Source: a virus. From it: DNA of 64,000 nt. Numbering within the stretch: the stretch's first letter is position 1; each line of letters begins with the position of its first letter. Position numbers and translations under genes: made by a program. Shown here one piece after another: positions 25,504 to 34,559 of the stretch. The notes under the pieces are model-generated. The model did not search any database. It was not told where the DNA came from and was given only the letters and a program-made list of their open reading frames with translations. The stretch lies in the IMG/VR virus record IMGVR_UViG_3300026484_000157, positions 1 through 64,000 of that record, one strand, 5' to 3'.

Positions 25504-27555
25504 ATGGCAGCACCATATAGCATAGTAAAAGAGGTAGACTTATCTACTAGAGTACCTTCATTTCCAGGAGTATACGGAGCGATGGTAATACCAGCAGTTA
25601 AAGGTAGCACTGAGCCTTTTTTAGTTACTAGTGAGAAACACTTCCTAGACAACTTCTCTGAAAATGGTAAAGTTGAAATAAGTTATGATCTATCTTATTT
25701 TTCTGCAATTCAATACTTAGGTGGATCTAATAAACTGTGGGTATCAAGAGCAGTAACTAGTCCAAAATTATCAGCTATTGTTTTTAGCACAGGTAATCCA
25801 ACTAAAAATACAAATATGTCAATTTCTTATCCAATGTCATATGACTTTGGTCAAACTGGAGATTTTGGGATTATTTATTCTGCAGGTACAGGTACTTGGT
25901 TTGAACAATTAGATGTTGAGATCCATAAAGGGACTAAAGATGATACATTTGGTATCACTGTTTATAAATTTGATGAGGAATTAGAAACATTTGATAACCT
26001 AACTTATTCTACAGTTGAAAATGAAATTAACTATAACTCATTATATATCAGAGTTGAAACAAATCAAATGACAAATGATGATAAAGTTAAAGAGTTGGAA
26101 GATAAAGGTACTGATGGAAGAAGATCAGCATTCGAAGGTGCAGATGGTGCAGTATTATCAAGTATTAAAATCAAAACTAATCCAAATGGCGATCCAATCC
26201 CAACTGTAAATGTAATATCTGGATCTGCTCCTCATGATGCAGTAGCAGATAGATGGTCAGGAACACCAACACCAATTTCAAATCCTGATGGATATCCATT
26301 AGATGCAGATGATTGTTTCATGATTACATCAGCTAATGTCGGTTTTTGGGGTAATAACATCCTTGTTACAATCACATCAAATGACAGTAGAATTAAAGAG
26401 CCTAAGTCTAAAAATCCATTTGTAATTGATGTTTATAAATCAACTGATTTAAATAATCCAGTTGAGACTAAAATAGTTACTAGACTTAAAGGTGTTAAAG
26501 ATGGATATGGTTCAAGCATGTACATTGAGGATGTACTGAAATCATCAAATTATATCAGAGCATATGATAATCCAATTGTGGATGAATCAGTAATGCCTTT
26601 TGATCTTGCAGTTGACTTTAATGGTATACAAGTTCCAGTTCCTGAGAGTATGGATTTAGGATCTAACGGTACTGGTGTTTCAACTGGTGCAATTATCAAT
26701 TCATCTGATAAGCTTAATGCTAAACAAAGTTACCCAATCACATTGTTAATGGATAGTGGATTATCATTTATTCCATACCAACAAAACCTAATTAAAATAG
26801 CTGAGAAGAGACAAGATTGTGTTGCAATTTTATCAACTCCTTTAAGTTTAGAGCTTTCTGCCAACTATTTAAATGAATTGGTTACATGGAAAAATAGCAA
26901 GTTTAATCCAAATACAAGTTATGCAGCATTATATACACCACATGTAATAATCTATGACAAAGATAATGATAGAGAAGTTCCAGTTTCTCCTGATGGTATT
27001 GTTGGATCGCTAATTAGTAAAACTGCTTCAAATTATGAGATTTGGTATCCAGTGGGTGGAAGAAAAAGAGGTAAAGTTATTGCTCTTGATTTAATCAGAA
27101 GATTTAGTGATGGAGAATTGGATTATTTATATGACAATTCAATCAATCCAATAAAATTTATGGTTGGTAAAGGTATCACTGTTGAAGGTCAGAAGACATT
27201 ACAAGCTTATGCTAGTTCACTAGATAGATTAAATGTTAGACTTATGTTAATTGTTATTGAAACAGCAATTATGGAAGCAATGGAGAATTTCAAATTCGAA
27301 CTTAATACTGCAGAAACTAGAGTTATTGCTAAATCAATTATTGATAACTACATGGAAGGTATTAAAGCTAGAAAAGGTGTTTATGACTACCTTACAGTAT
27401 GTAATGATACAAATAACTCATCAGAGGATATTGATAACCATTTACTAAATGTTATGTTGCTAGTTAAACCAACTCAAGCAATAGAATATGTGGAGACAAC
27501 AGTTGTTATTACAAGAACTGGCATGGACTTCAAAGTTGCAGCAGCAGCAGTATAA
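25504..27555 (+). CDS. Tail sheath protein
   Basis: 683 residues, the contractile sheath subunit. N-terminal EVDLSTRVPSFPGVYGAMVIPA is the typical sheath opening. The C-terminal third has NPIKFMVGKGITVEGQKTLQ and the closing domain with VETTVVITRTGMDF, matching the conserved C-terminal handshake domain of T4 gp18-like sheaths. The length is close to T4 gp18 (659). It proves a contractile-tail phage. Confidence 0.92.
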   Translation: MAAPYSIVKEVDLSTRVPSFPGVYGAMVIPAVKGSTEPFLVTSEKHFLDNFSENGKVEISYDLSYFSAIQYLGGSNKLWVSRAVTSPKLSAIVFSTGNPTKNTNMSISYPMSYDFGQTGDFGIIYSAGTGTWFEQLDVEIHKGTKDDTFGITVYKFDEELETFDNLTYSTVENEINYNSLYIRVETNQMTNDDKVKELEDKGTDGRRSAFEGADGAVLSSIKIKTNPNGDPIPTVNVISGSAPHDAVADRWSGTPTPISNPDGYPLDADDCFMITSANVGFWGNNILVTITSNDSRIKEPKSKNPFVIDVYKSTDLNNPVETKIVTRLKGVKDGYGSSMYIEDVLKSSNYIRAYDNPIVDESVMPFDLAVDFNGIQVPVPESMDLGSNGTGVSTGAIINSSDKLNAKQSYPITLLMDSGLSFIPYQQNLIKIAEKRQDCVAILSTPLSLELSANYLNELVTWKNSKFNPNTSYAALYTPHVIIYDKDNDREVPVSPDGIVGSLISKTASNYEIWYPVGGRKRGKVIALDLIRRFSDGELDYLYDNSINPIKFMVGKGITVEGQKTLQAYASSLDRLNVRLMLIVIETAIMEAMENFKFELNTAETRVIAKSIIDNYMEGIKARKGVYDYLTVCNDTNNSSEDIDNHLLNVMLLVKPTQAIEYVETTVVITRTGMDFKVAAAAV

Positions 27556-27575
27556 ATTAAAGTAAAGGAAAAATT

Positions 27576-28103
27576 ATGCCAAGACCAACAATGGAAAATG
27601 TAAGACAATTGGGAACATATGCATCTCAAAATAGATGGCAGATAACATTTGTTAAGTTCCCTAACATTGGGAGCTACCCAGATTCGGAGAACATGAACTT
27701 TAGATGTACATCATCTACTGTTCCAAAACTATCTGAAACGGCTAATATTGATATTAATATTAGAGGTATGCACATATCACAACCAGGAGATTATGATTTT
27801 GATCATGAATGGACTGGTACATTCTTTGAAACTGTAGATGCTACAGTTTTAGACTTTTTAAAAGAATGGAGAGATGCATGTTGGGAAGCCGACACAGGTA
27901 AACAAAATAAAAAATCTGATGTAGAAGGGATTCTTCTTTTATCTAGATTAGATTACCAAGATAACCCTTTTTGGCAATATCAACTAATTGGTTGTTATTT
28001 AAAAGACTACGATCCAGGATCTATGGAAAATGAGGCAGGAGCTTTATCTGGTGGACTTACTTTATGGTATGACTACTTCAAAGATGGAAAATCTGTAGGT
28101 TAA
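27576..28103 (+). CDS. Tail tube protein
   Basis: 175 residues, T4 gp19-like size, directly after the sheath. Beta-rich, with the common opening NRWQITF..P and HISQPGDYDFDHEWTGTFFE resembling tube subunits. A PRPTMENVR N-terminus is shared with a second tube-like protein at 28751. Confidence 0.82.
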   Translation: MPRPTMENVRQLGTYASQNRWQITFVKFPNIGSYPDSENMNFRCTSSTVPKLSETANIDINIRGMHISQPGDYDFDHEWTGTFFETVDATVLDFLKEWRDACWEADTGKQNKKSDVEGILLLSRLDYQDNPFWQYQLIGCYLKDYDPGSMENEAGALSGGLTLWYDYFKDGKSVG

Positions 28104-28118
28104 AATTAAGGATACTAA

Positions 28119-28751
28119 ATGTACAATACTAATTATTTGGGATTACCAGTAGCAGATGAGACAGATGATATGTTATCTAGTCTTGTCTACTTCCAGTCTG
28201 CTTTTGGCAAATTGGATGAGCTAGGTAAATCTTCATATAGTCCTGATGTGCCAACTGGAGCTTATCTAATTGGCTACAAGTGTGATGATACTGATTATTC
28301 TGAGGATGGATCAGGTTTATCACAAGGTTGGGCAAAAAGATCAAATGCAGGTAACAAATTATCAGCCTTTTTATCTGATAAAGATATGGATAACACTGTA
28401 GATAATAGAAAAATGGCTTGGAAATCTGGATATGGATTAATTCATGGAAGATACCAAATCAAAGGATTTAATGCTGATGGAAAACTAAGAATGACTTTAG
28501 CTCATTCTGGATTCTATTATGACATTGATGCAGATCAAAAATCTGAGATTTATCTTGGTGGATATGATACTAATGGCGATGGTGTTATCGATTCCGATGA
28601 CAAATCAATGTTGGTTATGGCAAATAATGGCAAGGTCACTGCTCAGATAGACTCCATTAATGGCATTGTATTAAGAAGTCCTAATGGAACTAAATTCAAA
28701 CTATTAGTAGATAACGATGGTAATCTATCAACAACATCTGAGGTAGACTAA
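28119..28751 (+). CDS. EF-hand-containing protein between the tube genes
   Basis: 210 residues. D150-x-N152-x-D154-x-V-I-D158-x2-D161 (DTNGDGVIDSDD) is a textbook EF-hand/dockerin calcium loop. The rest contains beta-strand repeats such as GFNADGKLRMTL and NGIVLRSPNGTKFKL, like a virion surface or fibre domain. It lies between the two tube-like genes, so a tail role is likely. Calcium binding is strongly suggested by sequence; its function is unknown. Confidence 0.6.
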   Translation: MYNTNYLGLPVADETDDMLSSLVYFQSAFGKLDELGKSSYSPDVPTGAYLIGYKCDDTDYSEDGSGLSQGWAKRSNAGNKLSAFLSDKDMDNTVDNRKMAWKSGYGLIHGRYQIKGFNADGKLRMTLAHSGFYYDIDADQKSEIYLGGYDTNGDGVIDSDDKSMLVMANNGKVTAQIDSINGIVLRSPNGTKFKLLVDNDGNLSTTSEVD

Positions 28752-29257
28752 TGGCTCATCCTACAATGGAACAAGTGAGATCAGTAAACTGGGGTAGAAC
28801 AAACAACTGGGATATCCTACTTCCTGATGCTCCACCATTGAAGACTCTAGATGGATCATCTGTCGATCTATTCCCAGCTACTGATGTAGAAGTATCTGGG
28901 TTTGATGTAGAAAGTTTCACAACTGAAATGTCATCAATCACTGTATCAGTGCCAAAATCAATAACAATTCCAACAATATCAGTTACATTTAATGACGATG
29001 AAGATGGAACATTATATGATTGGTTTGAAGACTGGGCGAATTTTATATACAATGATGGGGATGGTGTTTCAGTTTTGAACGAAGAAGGTGTGTTGAAAGA
29101 CATATTCTTATTTCGGCACAACACGATGAGAGAGATAATTAAAACAAAACAATTCAGAGTGTATCCATCAGGCATACCAGCAGAAACAATGTCATCATCT
29201 GCAAGTTTCAAATCTTATCAAATATCTTTTATAGTAGCAGGTAAGGTAAGACATTAA
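28751..29257 (+). CDS. Second tail-tube-like protein
   Basis: 168 residues, opening AHPTMEQVRSVNWGRTNNWDI, parallel to the tube protein's PRPTMENVRQLGTYASQNRW. It is probably a paralogous tube subunit, such as a tube initiator (as T4 gp54 or gp48 are to gp19) or a terminal ring. Overlaps the EF-hand gene by one base. Confidence 0.6.
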   Translation: MAHPTMEQVRSVNWGRTNNWDILLPDAPPLKTLDGSSVDLFPATDVEVSGFDVESFTTEMSSITVSVPKSITIPTISVTFNDDEDGTLYDWFEDWANFIYNDGDGVSVLNEEGVLKDIFLFRHNTMREIIKTKQFRVYPSGIPAETMSSSASFKSYQISFIVAGKVRH

Positions 29258-29267
29258 TAAACAAACA

Positions 29268-29280
29268 AAGGACTCGGAAA
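29268..29280 (+). promoter_or_regulatory. AAGGACTCGGAAA leader before the tail chaperone
   Basis: Identical to the leader at 17255 and abuts the ATG at 29281. Confidence 0.45.
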
Positions 29281-30153
29281 ATGAAAAAATTTCAGAAACA
29301 AAACAATTCAACTGGTGAGACTTACGGAAAGACTCTACCGACTGAAGATAAACCAACTACAATCACCTCTGACAGAGAAAATGATCCTGAGGTACAATCA
29401 AACTCTTCATTATCAGAAATATCTATAGGTTTAGACGGTCTTCCTAGTAAAGGCAAAGTTTATGATGAAAATGTGAGAATAACTTATAGACCATATACAT
29501 ATGGTGAGTTATTACATTTAAGCCAATCTTCAAAAGGTAAAGAATCATCTAATAAAGACAAAATTGATGGAATTAATTTTGCTCTAAACGGCATATATGT
29601 TCAAGGGATGAATAAATATGACTTAACATTATCTGATTTTAACTTTATTGCAGTACTTAGAAAAATAAGTACAATAGGACAAGGGGAACTCACATTAACA
29701 TGGAAATGCCCAAAATGTAAAACTGACAATAAATCATCATTCACTATGTTTGATCTCGAATTTGAAGATCTTAAATACAAGGGTGGAGATTTAGAGATTA
29801 ATGGAACTGAATTGCAATTCAGACCAATCAACCTAACAAGATATATCAGTTATTTAAAAACAATTAATAAAAATTACAATAAAGATATGGCACTGATGGC
29901 ATATCAAGTAGTCAATTTAGAATTTGAAGAAGCATATAATATAATAAAAGATGCTATTGATGAAGAAGATGTAGATGCACTAGAATCAATCGATTCTGCT
30001 TTATATCACGACACAAAAGACATGAAAGTATCATGTAACAAGGAGGATTGTGGATATAGTTCCACAATACCCTTTCAATTTATCGATTCATTCATTATTT
30101 CCAATAAAAGAAACAAAGGCACTGCTCCTAGTAAAGTTAGATTTATTGAATAG
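29281..30153 (+). CDS. Tail/baseplate assembly chaperone (gp26/gp51-like)
   Basis: 290 residues. The segment LDGLPSKGKVYDENVRITYRP (52-72) followed by a helix resembles the LPSKG-Y...RP opening of T4-type baseplate-hub assembly proteins. Two zinc knuckles are visible: CPKCK in the middle (about 142-146) and CNKEDC near the end. It lies just before the tape measure gene, where tail assembly chaperones are encoded. A 1-45 N-terminal region is polar and probably disordered. The 3' end overlaps an open +1 frame. Confidence 0.6.
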   Translation: MKKFQKQNNSTGETYGKTLPTEDKPTTITSDRENDPEVQSNSSLSEISIGLDGLPSKGKVYDENVRITYRPYTYGELLHLSQSSKGKESSNKDKIDGINFALNGIYVQGMNKYDLTLSDFNFIAVLRKISTIGQGELTLTWKCPKCKTDNKSSFTMFDLEFEDLKYKGGDLEINGTELQFRPINLTRYISYLKTINKNYNKDMALMAYQVVNLEFEEAYNIIKDAIDEEDVDALESIDSALYHDTKDMKVSCNKEDCGYSSTIPFQFIDSFIISNKRNKGTAPSKVRFIE

Positions 30154-30247
30154 TGAATATAATTTTTCTGTTTTAGACATAAATCATATAGATTATGGTG
30201 AGCTTGTGTTTATGATAGAACTCATAAAGGCGAAACAAGCAACCTAA
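30050..30247 (+). CDS. Overlapping +1-frame chaperone extension or small gene
   Basis: This frame is open from 30026 to 30247 and lies +1 to the chaperone frame, which stops at 30153. A GTG at 30050 has a perfect AAGGAGG (30040-30046), but only 3 bases away, which is short. Alternatively ribosomes shift +1 inside the overlap, for example at CCC-TTT (30070-30075). Either way about 65 residues ending ELVFMIELIKAKQAT are made just before the tape measure start, the classic place for a G/GT-type shifted chaperone. Confidence 0.45.
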   Translation: MDIVPQYPFNLSIHSLFPIKETKALLLVKLDLLNSEYNFSVLDINHIDYGELVFMIELIKAKQAT

Positions 30248-30261
30248 ATAAGGGTTTGTCA

Positions 30262-32424
30262 ATGGAAAACAAGAAATTTGAATCAAAAAATACTAATAAA
30301 ATAATAAGCTCATTGCCAACAGACAATGAGCTATTAGATTCTCAATATAAACAGAATGACCTCCTTGCTCAAAATATAGAAATTTCTTCATCAATATTAT
30401 CATCTGAACAAGAAATGAAAGATACTATTCTAAATTACCTTGTTGAGGAGGGTGCATCAGAAGATGAATCTTCAGAGGTAATCGCCAAATTAGATGAAAT
30501 TCAAATGATTGAATTGTTTGACAAAATAAATGAAATCACTCAGAGATTAGATCCAATAACCCAATCAATTGCTAATACTACTAATCTCTCTGAAATATCT
30601 AATACTACTACAAGTGTTGCAGAAAAAACTAATAATATCACAAGTTCAGAATCAAATTCGGCAACATCTAATGATAATTCATCTAAATCAAACAAGACAG
30701 GTATTCTCGGTAAAATTGGTAGTGGGTTAAAGAACTCAAAAATATTAGATACAGCTATTTATGGTGCATTAGGAATGACTGGAATGTCTTCTGTGGCTTC
30801 AACACTATCAACAGTTACCTCAACAATGACTGGTGGTGATGTAAGTCTTGATAATGGTAACATAATAGAAAATATAACTAAATCTCCAAAATCAATAATA
30901 GAATCGCTTGGAATAAATTTGGATTCTAATGACTCGGCTGACGATAATAGTAATAATAAGGTAACAAATAATACTACCTCAACAGCACTATTACCTACTC
31001 AAAATAATGATGAGGTAACAAATAATCTTGAGTCAATATCTACTTCAACAGCATTGATCGCTGATTCTATGAAGGATTCTACAAATACCCTAAGGGATAT
31101 TAATAAAACTAACATTGAATCGAATACAGAAACAAGCGAATTAATAGATATTCAACGGAATGCTGATATTGATAGATTAGAACAACAAGATACATTACAA
31201 GAGATAGCTGATAATATCGAGGACATTGATGGTGGTTCATCTAAAGGTGGAATGTTCAATAAACTCTCTAGAAGATTCAAGAAACTAGGTGGTGGACTAA
31301 TTAATAAAGTTAACAGTGCTATGTCAATAGGGAAAAATCTAATCACTAAATCTTTTTCATCAATAGTTGGCAAATCTTCATCAATAGTAACATCAATTGC
31401 TGATATGTCTAAATCATCAATATCTTCAATTGGAGACTCAATGTCGATATTAAAATCTAAATCTTCATCAATAATGACGAGTCTTTCGAAAGGATCATCT
31501 AAATTATTATCGAGTATCACTGATAAACTAGGTGGTATGTTTGGGAAACTAACAGGAAAACTAGGTGGATTATTAAGTGGTAAAGGTGGAGGATTACTAG
31601 GAAAACTAGGTGGCATGGTTAGTGGATCTGGTGGTGGACTGATGTCTAAAGTCGGATCGATCGGTGGTAAATTAGGAGGAGTACTAGGTGGGGCATCTAA
31701 ATTTCTTGGACCAATAGCAGCATTAGGTACTGCAGCATATGGTGGATTCAAGGGATGGAATCAAGCAGGTGAGAATTTTGATATAGAGGAAGGTAAAGAA
31801 GCCACAATGGGTCAGAAGATGTCATCTGCTTTAGGTGGGGCATTAGATTCTGTATCATTCGGATTGCTTGATGGTAAATCAATGTCTAAGGGCATCCATT
31901 CCATCGGATCATCAATAGGCGATTTCTTTGGATTTGGTGGAGACGATAAAAAAGACAATCCTATAACAACTAATGAGGCTTTAGTGTCTAGTGATCACAA
32001 GTCATCATTAGTGTCTGAAAAAACAGATGAAGTTTCAACAACATCAGTATCAGATACTGAAAATAAATCAACATGGATGGATACAATCAAAAATGTTGCA
32101 ATGATGACTCCAGTTGGAATAGTCGGAAAAATGGCATATGATGCTATATCAACTCCATCAAATAATGAAGTAACTACTTCGATTGGTAATGGAGAATTAG
32201 GGTCAGTTCCAAATACTTCAAAGATAAACAATAAAAGTGAGTCATTGTCAGAATCACTATCAACAACAATAAATAACATGGGTAATGTAATATCTAATAC
32301 AGTTTCTCATATGATTGGTAGCAGTAGCCCAATGCCAGTGTCACAACCAACACCACCAATGAAGAAGCCATCAATAGATGACAATGGCATGGTATTAATA
32401 ACAAGTAACTTTTTTGAAGGATAA
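30262..32424 (+). CDS. Tape measure protein
   Basis: I start at ATG 30262 (AAGGGTTTGTCA upstream) rather than TTG 30256. 720 residues. Helical, Ser/Thr/Asn-rich first half; a glycine-rich GKLGG-type stretch (about 425-480); then a hydrophobic segment FLGPIAALGTAAYGGFKGWN (about 478-497) and conserved-looking EGKEATMGQKMSSALGGA, common in tape measure and tail-hub proteins of large myophages. It would set tail length; at about 1.5 angstrom per residue this predicts roughly 105-110 nm. Confidence 0.7.
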   Translation: MENKKFESKNTNKIISSLPTDNELLDSQYKQNDLLAQNIEISSSILSSEQEMKDTILNYLVEEGASEDESSEVIAKLDEIQMIELFDKINEITQRLDPITQSIANTTNLSEISNTTTSVAEKTNNITSSESNSATSNDNSSKSNKTGILGKIGSGLKNSKILDTAIYGALGMTGMSSVASTLSTVTSTMTGGDVSLDNGNIIENITKSPKSIIESLGINLDSNDSADDNSNNKVTNNTTSTALLPTQNNDEVTNNLESISTSTALIADSMKDSTNTLRDINKTNIESNTETSELIDIQRNADIDRLEQQDTLQEIADNIEDIDGGSSKGGMFNKLSRRFKKLGGGLINKVNSAMSIGKNLITKSFSSIVGKSSSIVTSIADMSKSSISSIGDSMSILKSKSSSIMTSLSKGSSKLLSSITDKLGGMFGKLTGKLGGLLSGKGGGLLGKLGGMVSGSGGGLMSKVGSIGGKLGGVLGGASKFLGPIAALGTAAYGGFKGWNQAGENFDIEEGKEATMGQKMSSALGGALDSVSFGLLDGKSMSKGIHSIGSSIGDFFGFGGDDKKDNPITTNEALVSSDHKSSLVSEKTDEVSTTSVSDTENKSTWMDTIKNVAMMTPVGIVGKMAYDAISTPSNNEVTTSIGNGELGSVPNTSKINNKSESLSESLSTTINNMGNVISNTVSHMIGSSSPMPVSQPTPPMKKPSIDDNGMVLITSNFFEG

Positions 32425-32427
32425 TTA

Positions 32428-33042
32428 GTGTTTGCAAATAACTATATAGAAAAATTAACAAGTAACCCAAAATATAAACTAATGATAGCACTACCAACTG
32501 GTGGGATTGTAACTGGATACATGAAAGATGATCTAGCACTATCAATAAATTCCGAGTATAATTCACCTTTTGAATTGTCACAAACAGGTGGGGTATCTGA
32601 TATGTTAGAAAAAGCATCAGGTATGTTCGGTGCTTCAATGTCACTAAAAACAGTGGCAGAATCAAAATTATTATGGAAATCATCTTCGATGTCACCAATC
32701 CAAGTAACTTTTTCAATAGTTGCTCTGAATCCAGGAGATGATGTAAGAGAAAAGGTCAGAACATTATCAAAAGCAGTATTTCCGACTTCAGATGGTGTGG
32801 GTGGAACACTTAAAGCTCCAATGGGATATGCACCAGGTATGCCGACTTCAAAACCAGTTAATACTGTGTCAATGAAAATAGGATCTTGGTTTAATGCATC
32901 TTATTTAGTAATTCGTGGGCTAAACCCAACTTTTAGTAAAGATGTGATAAAATCTGGATTGCCTTTATATGTCGATATATCACTAACTTTAGAACCATCA
33001 TTACAACTGACACAAGACGATTTTATCGCTTGGATTTCATAA
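32428..33042 (+). CDS. Baseplate/tube-associated protein
   Basis: 204 residues from GTG 32428 behind AAGGATAATTA. Beta-rich with VDISLTLEPSLQLTQDDFIAW at the end and a membrane-free glycine/serine centre. It resembles tube-initiator or hub-connector proteins encoded after the tape measure, but I cannot name an exact equivalent. Confidence 0.5.
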   Translation: MFANNYIEKLTSNPKYKLMIALPTGGIVTGYMKDDLALSINSEYNSPFELSQTGGVSDMLEKASGMFGASMSLKTVAESKLLWKSSSMSPIQVTFSIVALNPGDDVREKVRTLSKAVFPTSDGVGGTLKAPMGYAPGMPTSKPVNTVSMKIGSWFNASYLVIRGLNPTFSKDVIKSGLPLYVDISLTLEPSLQLTQDDFIAWIS

Positions 33043-33051
33043 GGATAATTC

Positions 33052-33414
33052 ATGTACTTTTTTAACAATAAATCAGATTCTTCTACAAAGTTCGCAATTG
33101 AAAATTTTGTAGAATTTAAAGAGGGCACTTTTGATCCTATTAACTCCGAGATAATGGATCAGATCAAAACCTTGAAAGAGGTTGGAGTAACTATTGTAAC
33201 AACAGAAGAAATGAGACCAGATCTAATATCATTTAAGATATACGGATCCACACAATATTGGTTTCTTTTATTACTATATAATGATATAATAGACTTCACC
33301 GATCTAAAGTTAGGGGACACAATAAGATATTTTAATATTGTGGATTTAGAAGGATTATTCTTTGATCTAAAAAGGAGATCCAAGAATAATCTAAGTGAAA
33401 GGGAAGAATTTTGA
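33052..33414 (+). CDS. Baseplate wedge protein, gp53/LysM-like
   Basis: 120 residues. RPDLISFKIYGSTQYWFLLL (about 62-81) followed by FTDLKLGDTIRYF is the LysM-like pattern of T4 gp53 (P..IS...YGs..YWw.ll..N...d..L..G..i..). gp53 joins baseplate wedges into the ring around the hub. Position before the hub protein agrees. Confidence 0.75.
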   Translation: MYFFNNKSDSSTKFAIENFVEFKEGTFDPINSEIMDQIKTLKEVGVTIVTTEEMRPDLISFKIYGSTQYWFLLLLYNDIIDFTDLKLGDTIRYFNIVDLEGLFFDLKRRSKNNLSEREEF

Positions 33415-34559
33415 TTGGAATTAAAGGACAATATACCGTATCGATATCAATCGGACCATTCGATAATTTCCTGAATGAGAAAGATTTAAAGCATTTAGCA
33501 ATCTATGAATATAGTGGGAACATTGCACCACAATTCGAAATCATATTTCAAACTGCACAAGATACAATTATGGAATATATAAATGAGGGGAACTTCTTCA
33601 ACATAGGACTAGGTAAGGATTCAACTGATGAAAAGATAATATATGGAGTTCCACAATCTGTTAAATCACAAAGACAAGGTAAGGATAATTATATAATCAA
33701 CTGTAAGGGAACTATACAAGAGTCAATTGAATATAACAATGTCCAAAAAATTAGATCATTTAGGTCAATGAATGTACCTGATCTAGTTTTTGACATTGTA
33801 GATGCTCATTCAATCGACACAATTGTCGATATCAAGCCAGATTCATCGACACAAGACTTATGGGTACAACACAATATTACTGATAAGATGTTTGTCGATG
33901 AGGTAATAAAAAGATACTATAGAAAAGGATCATTCCTTGCTCTTGCTATTGACAGTGAAGGAAATTTCATAATTAAAGATTTAGATTCCATAACTGATAA
34001 AGAGCCTGACTGGATAATAGTATATCCAGATAGTGGAATATCAGGAGAAAATATCATAATTTATGATTTGGACTCGGAATTCGTATCACAATCAGGAGTT
34101 ACAAATAAATGGGCAGGTATAACAAGAGAGCAATATCAATATGACTTACATAAAGATGAATTCATTAATATAACCGATCATGGAGTTGAGCCTTTATTCA
34201 CAGGTAATGACTTCAATAGAAATCAGAACTACGGAAAAAGAACATCAAATTTTGCTTTTATTGATGAATGTCAGCACAAAGATTTTGTAAAAGCTATTGG
34301 AACCTCATTTCAATCAATGGCATTATTTTCATCTCATCCCTTGAAGTTATCTTATACAAATCAATTCAAAAATGTTAGACCCTTAGATTTAGCTACTTTT
34401 CTAGATAATCCAATAGAATCACCTAACAACATCCCTGATTATTTCAGTGGAAATTATATAGTAGAGAGTGTAACAACTTTATATGCAGACTCTGCTTTCA
34501 GAATGTATGTAACATTAACTAGAGAATCATTGAATAAAATAACTGGGAGTTTCATGTGA
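33411..34559 (+). CDS. Baseplate hub protein (gp27/gpD-like)
   Basis: 382 residues from TTG 33411, overlapping the previous stop; GGGAAGAA precedes it. Order beta-barrel, then KMFVDEVIKRYY, then a second barrel with NYIVESVTTLYADSAFRMYVTLTRES at the end resembles the trimeric hub proteins (T4 gp27, Mu gp44, P2 gpD) that connect tube to spike. It is followed immediately by the spike gene, as in those phages. The TTG start is the least certain part. Confidence 0.7.
   Translation: MIGIKGQYTVSISIGPFDNFLNEKDLKHLAIYEYSGNIAPQFEIIFQTAQDTIMEYINEGNFFNIGLGKDSTDEKIIYGVPQSVKSQRQGKDNYIINCKGTIQESIEYNNVQKIRSFRSMNVPDLVFDIVDAHSIDTIVDIKPDSSTQDLWVQHNITDKMFVDEVIKRYYRKGSFLALAIDSEGNFIIKDLDSITDKEPDWIIVYPDSGISGENIIIYDLDSEFVSQSGVTNKWAGITREQYQYDLHKDEFINITDHGVEPLFTGNDFNRNQNYGKRTSNFAFIDECQHKDFVKAIGTSFQSMALFSSHPLKLSYTNQFKNVRPLDLATFLDNPIESPNNIPDYFSGNYIVESVTTLYADSAFRMYVTLTRESLNKITGSFM

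Noticed and set aside
28756-29211. Minus-strand frame of 151 codons
   Set aside because: Shadow of the second tube-like gene.
31152-31751. Long minus-strand frame of 199 codons, proline-rich
   Set aside because: It is the antisense shadow of the glycine-rich part of the tape measure gene and has no ribosome site or neighbours on that strand.
34073-34079. CTCGGAA inside the hub gene
   Set aside because: It lies in coding sequence (DSEF) with no start nearby, so it is chance and not a sixth leader copy.
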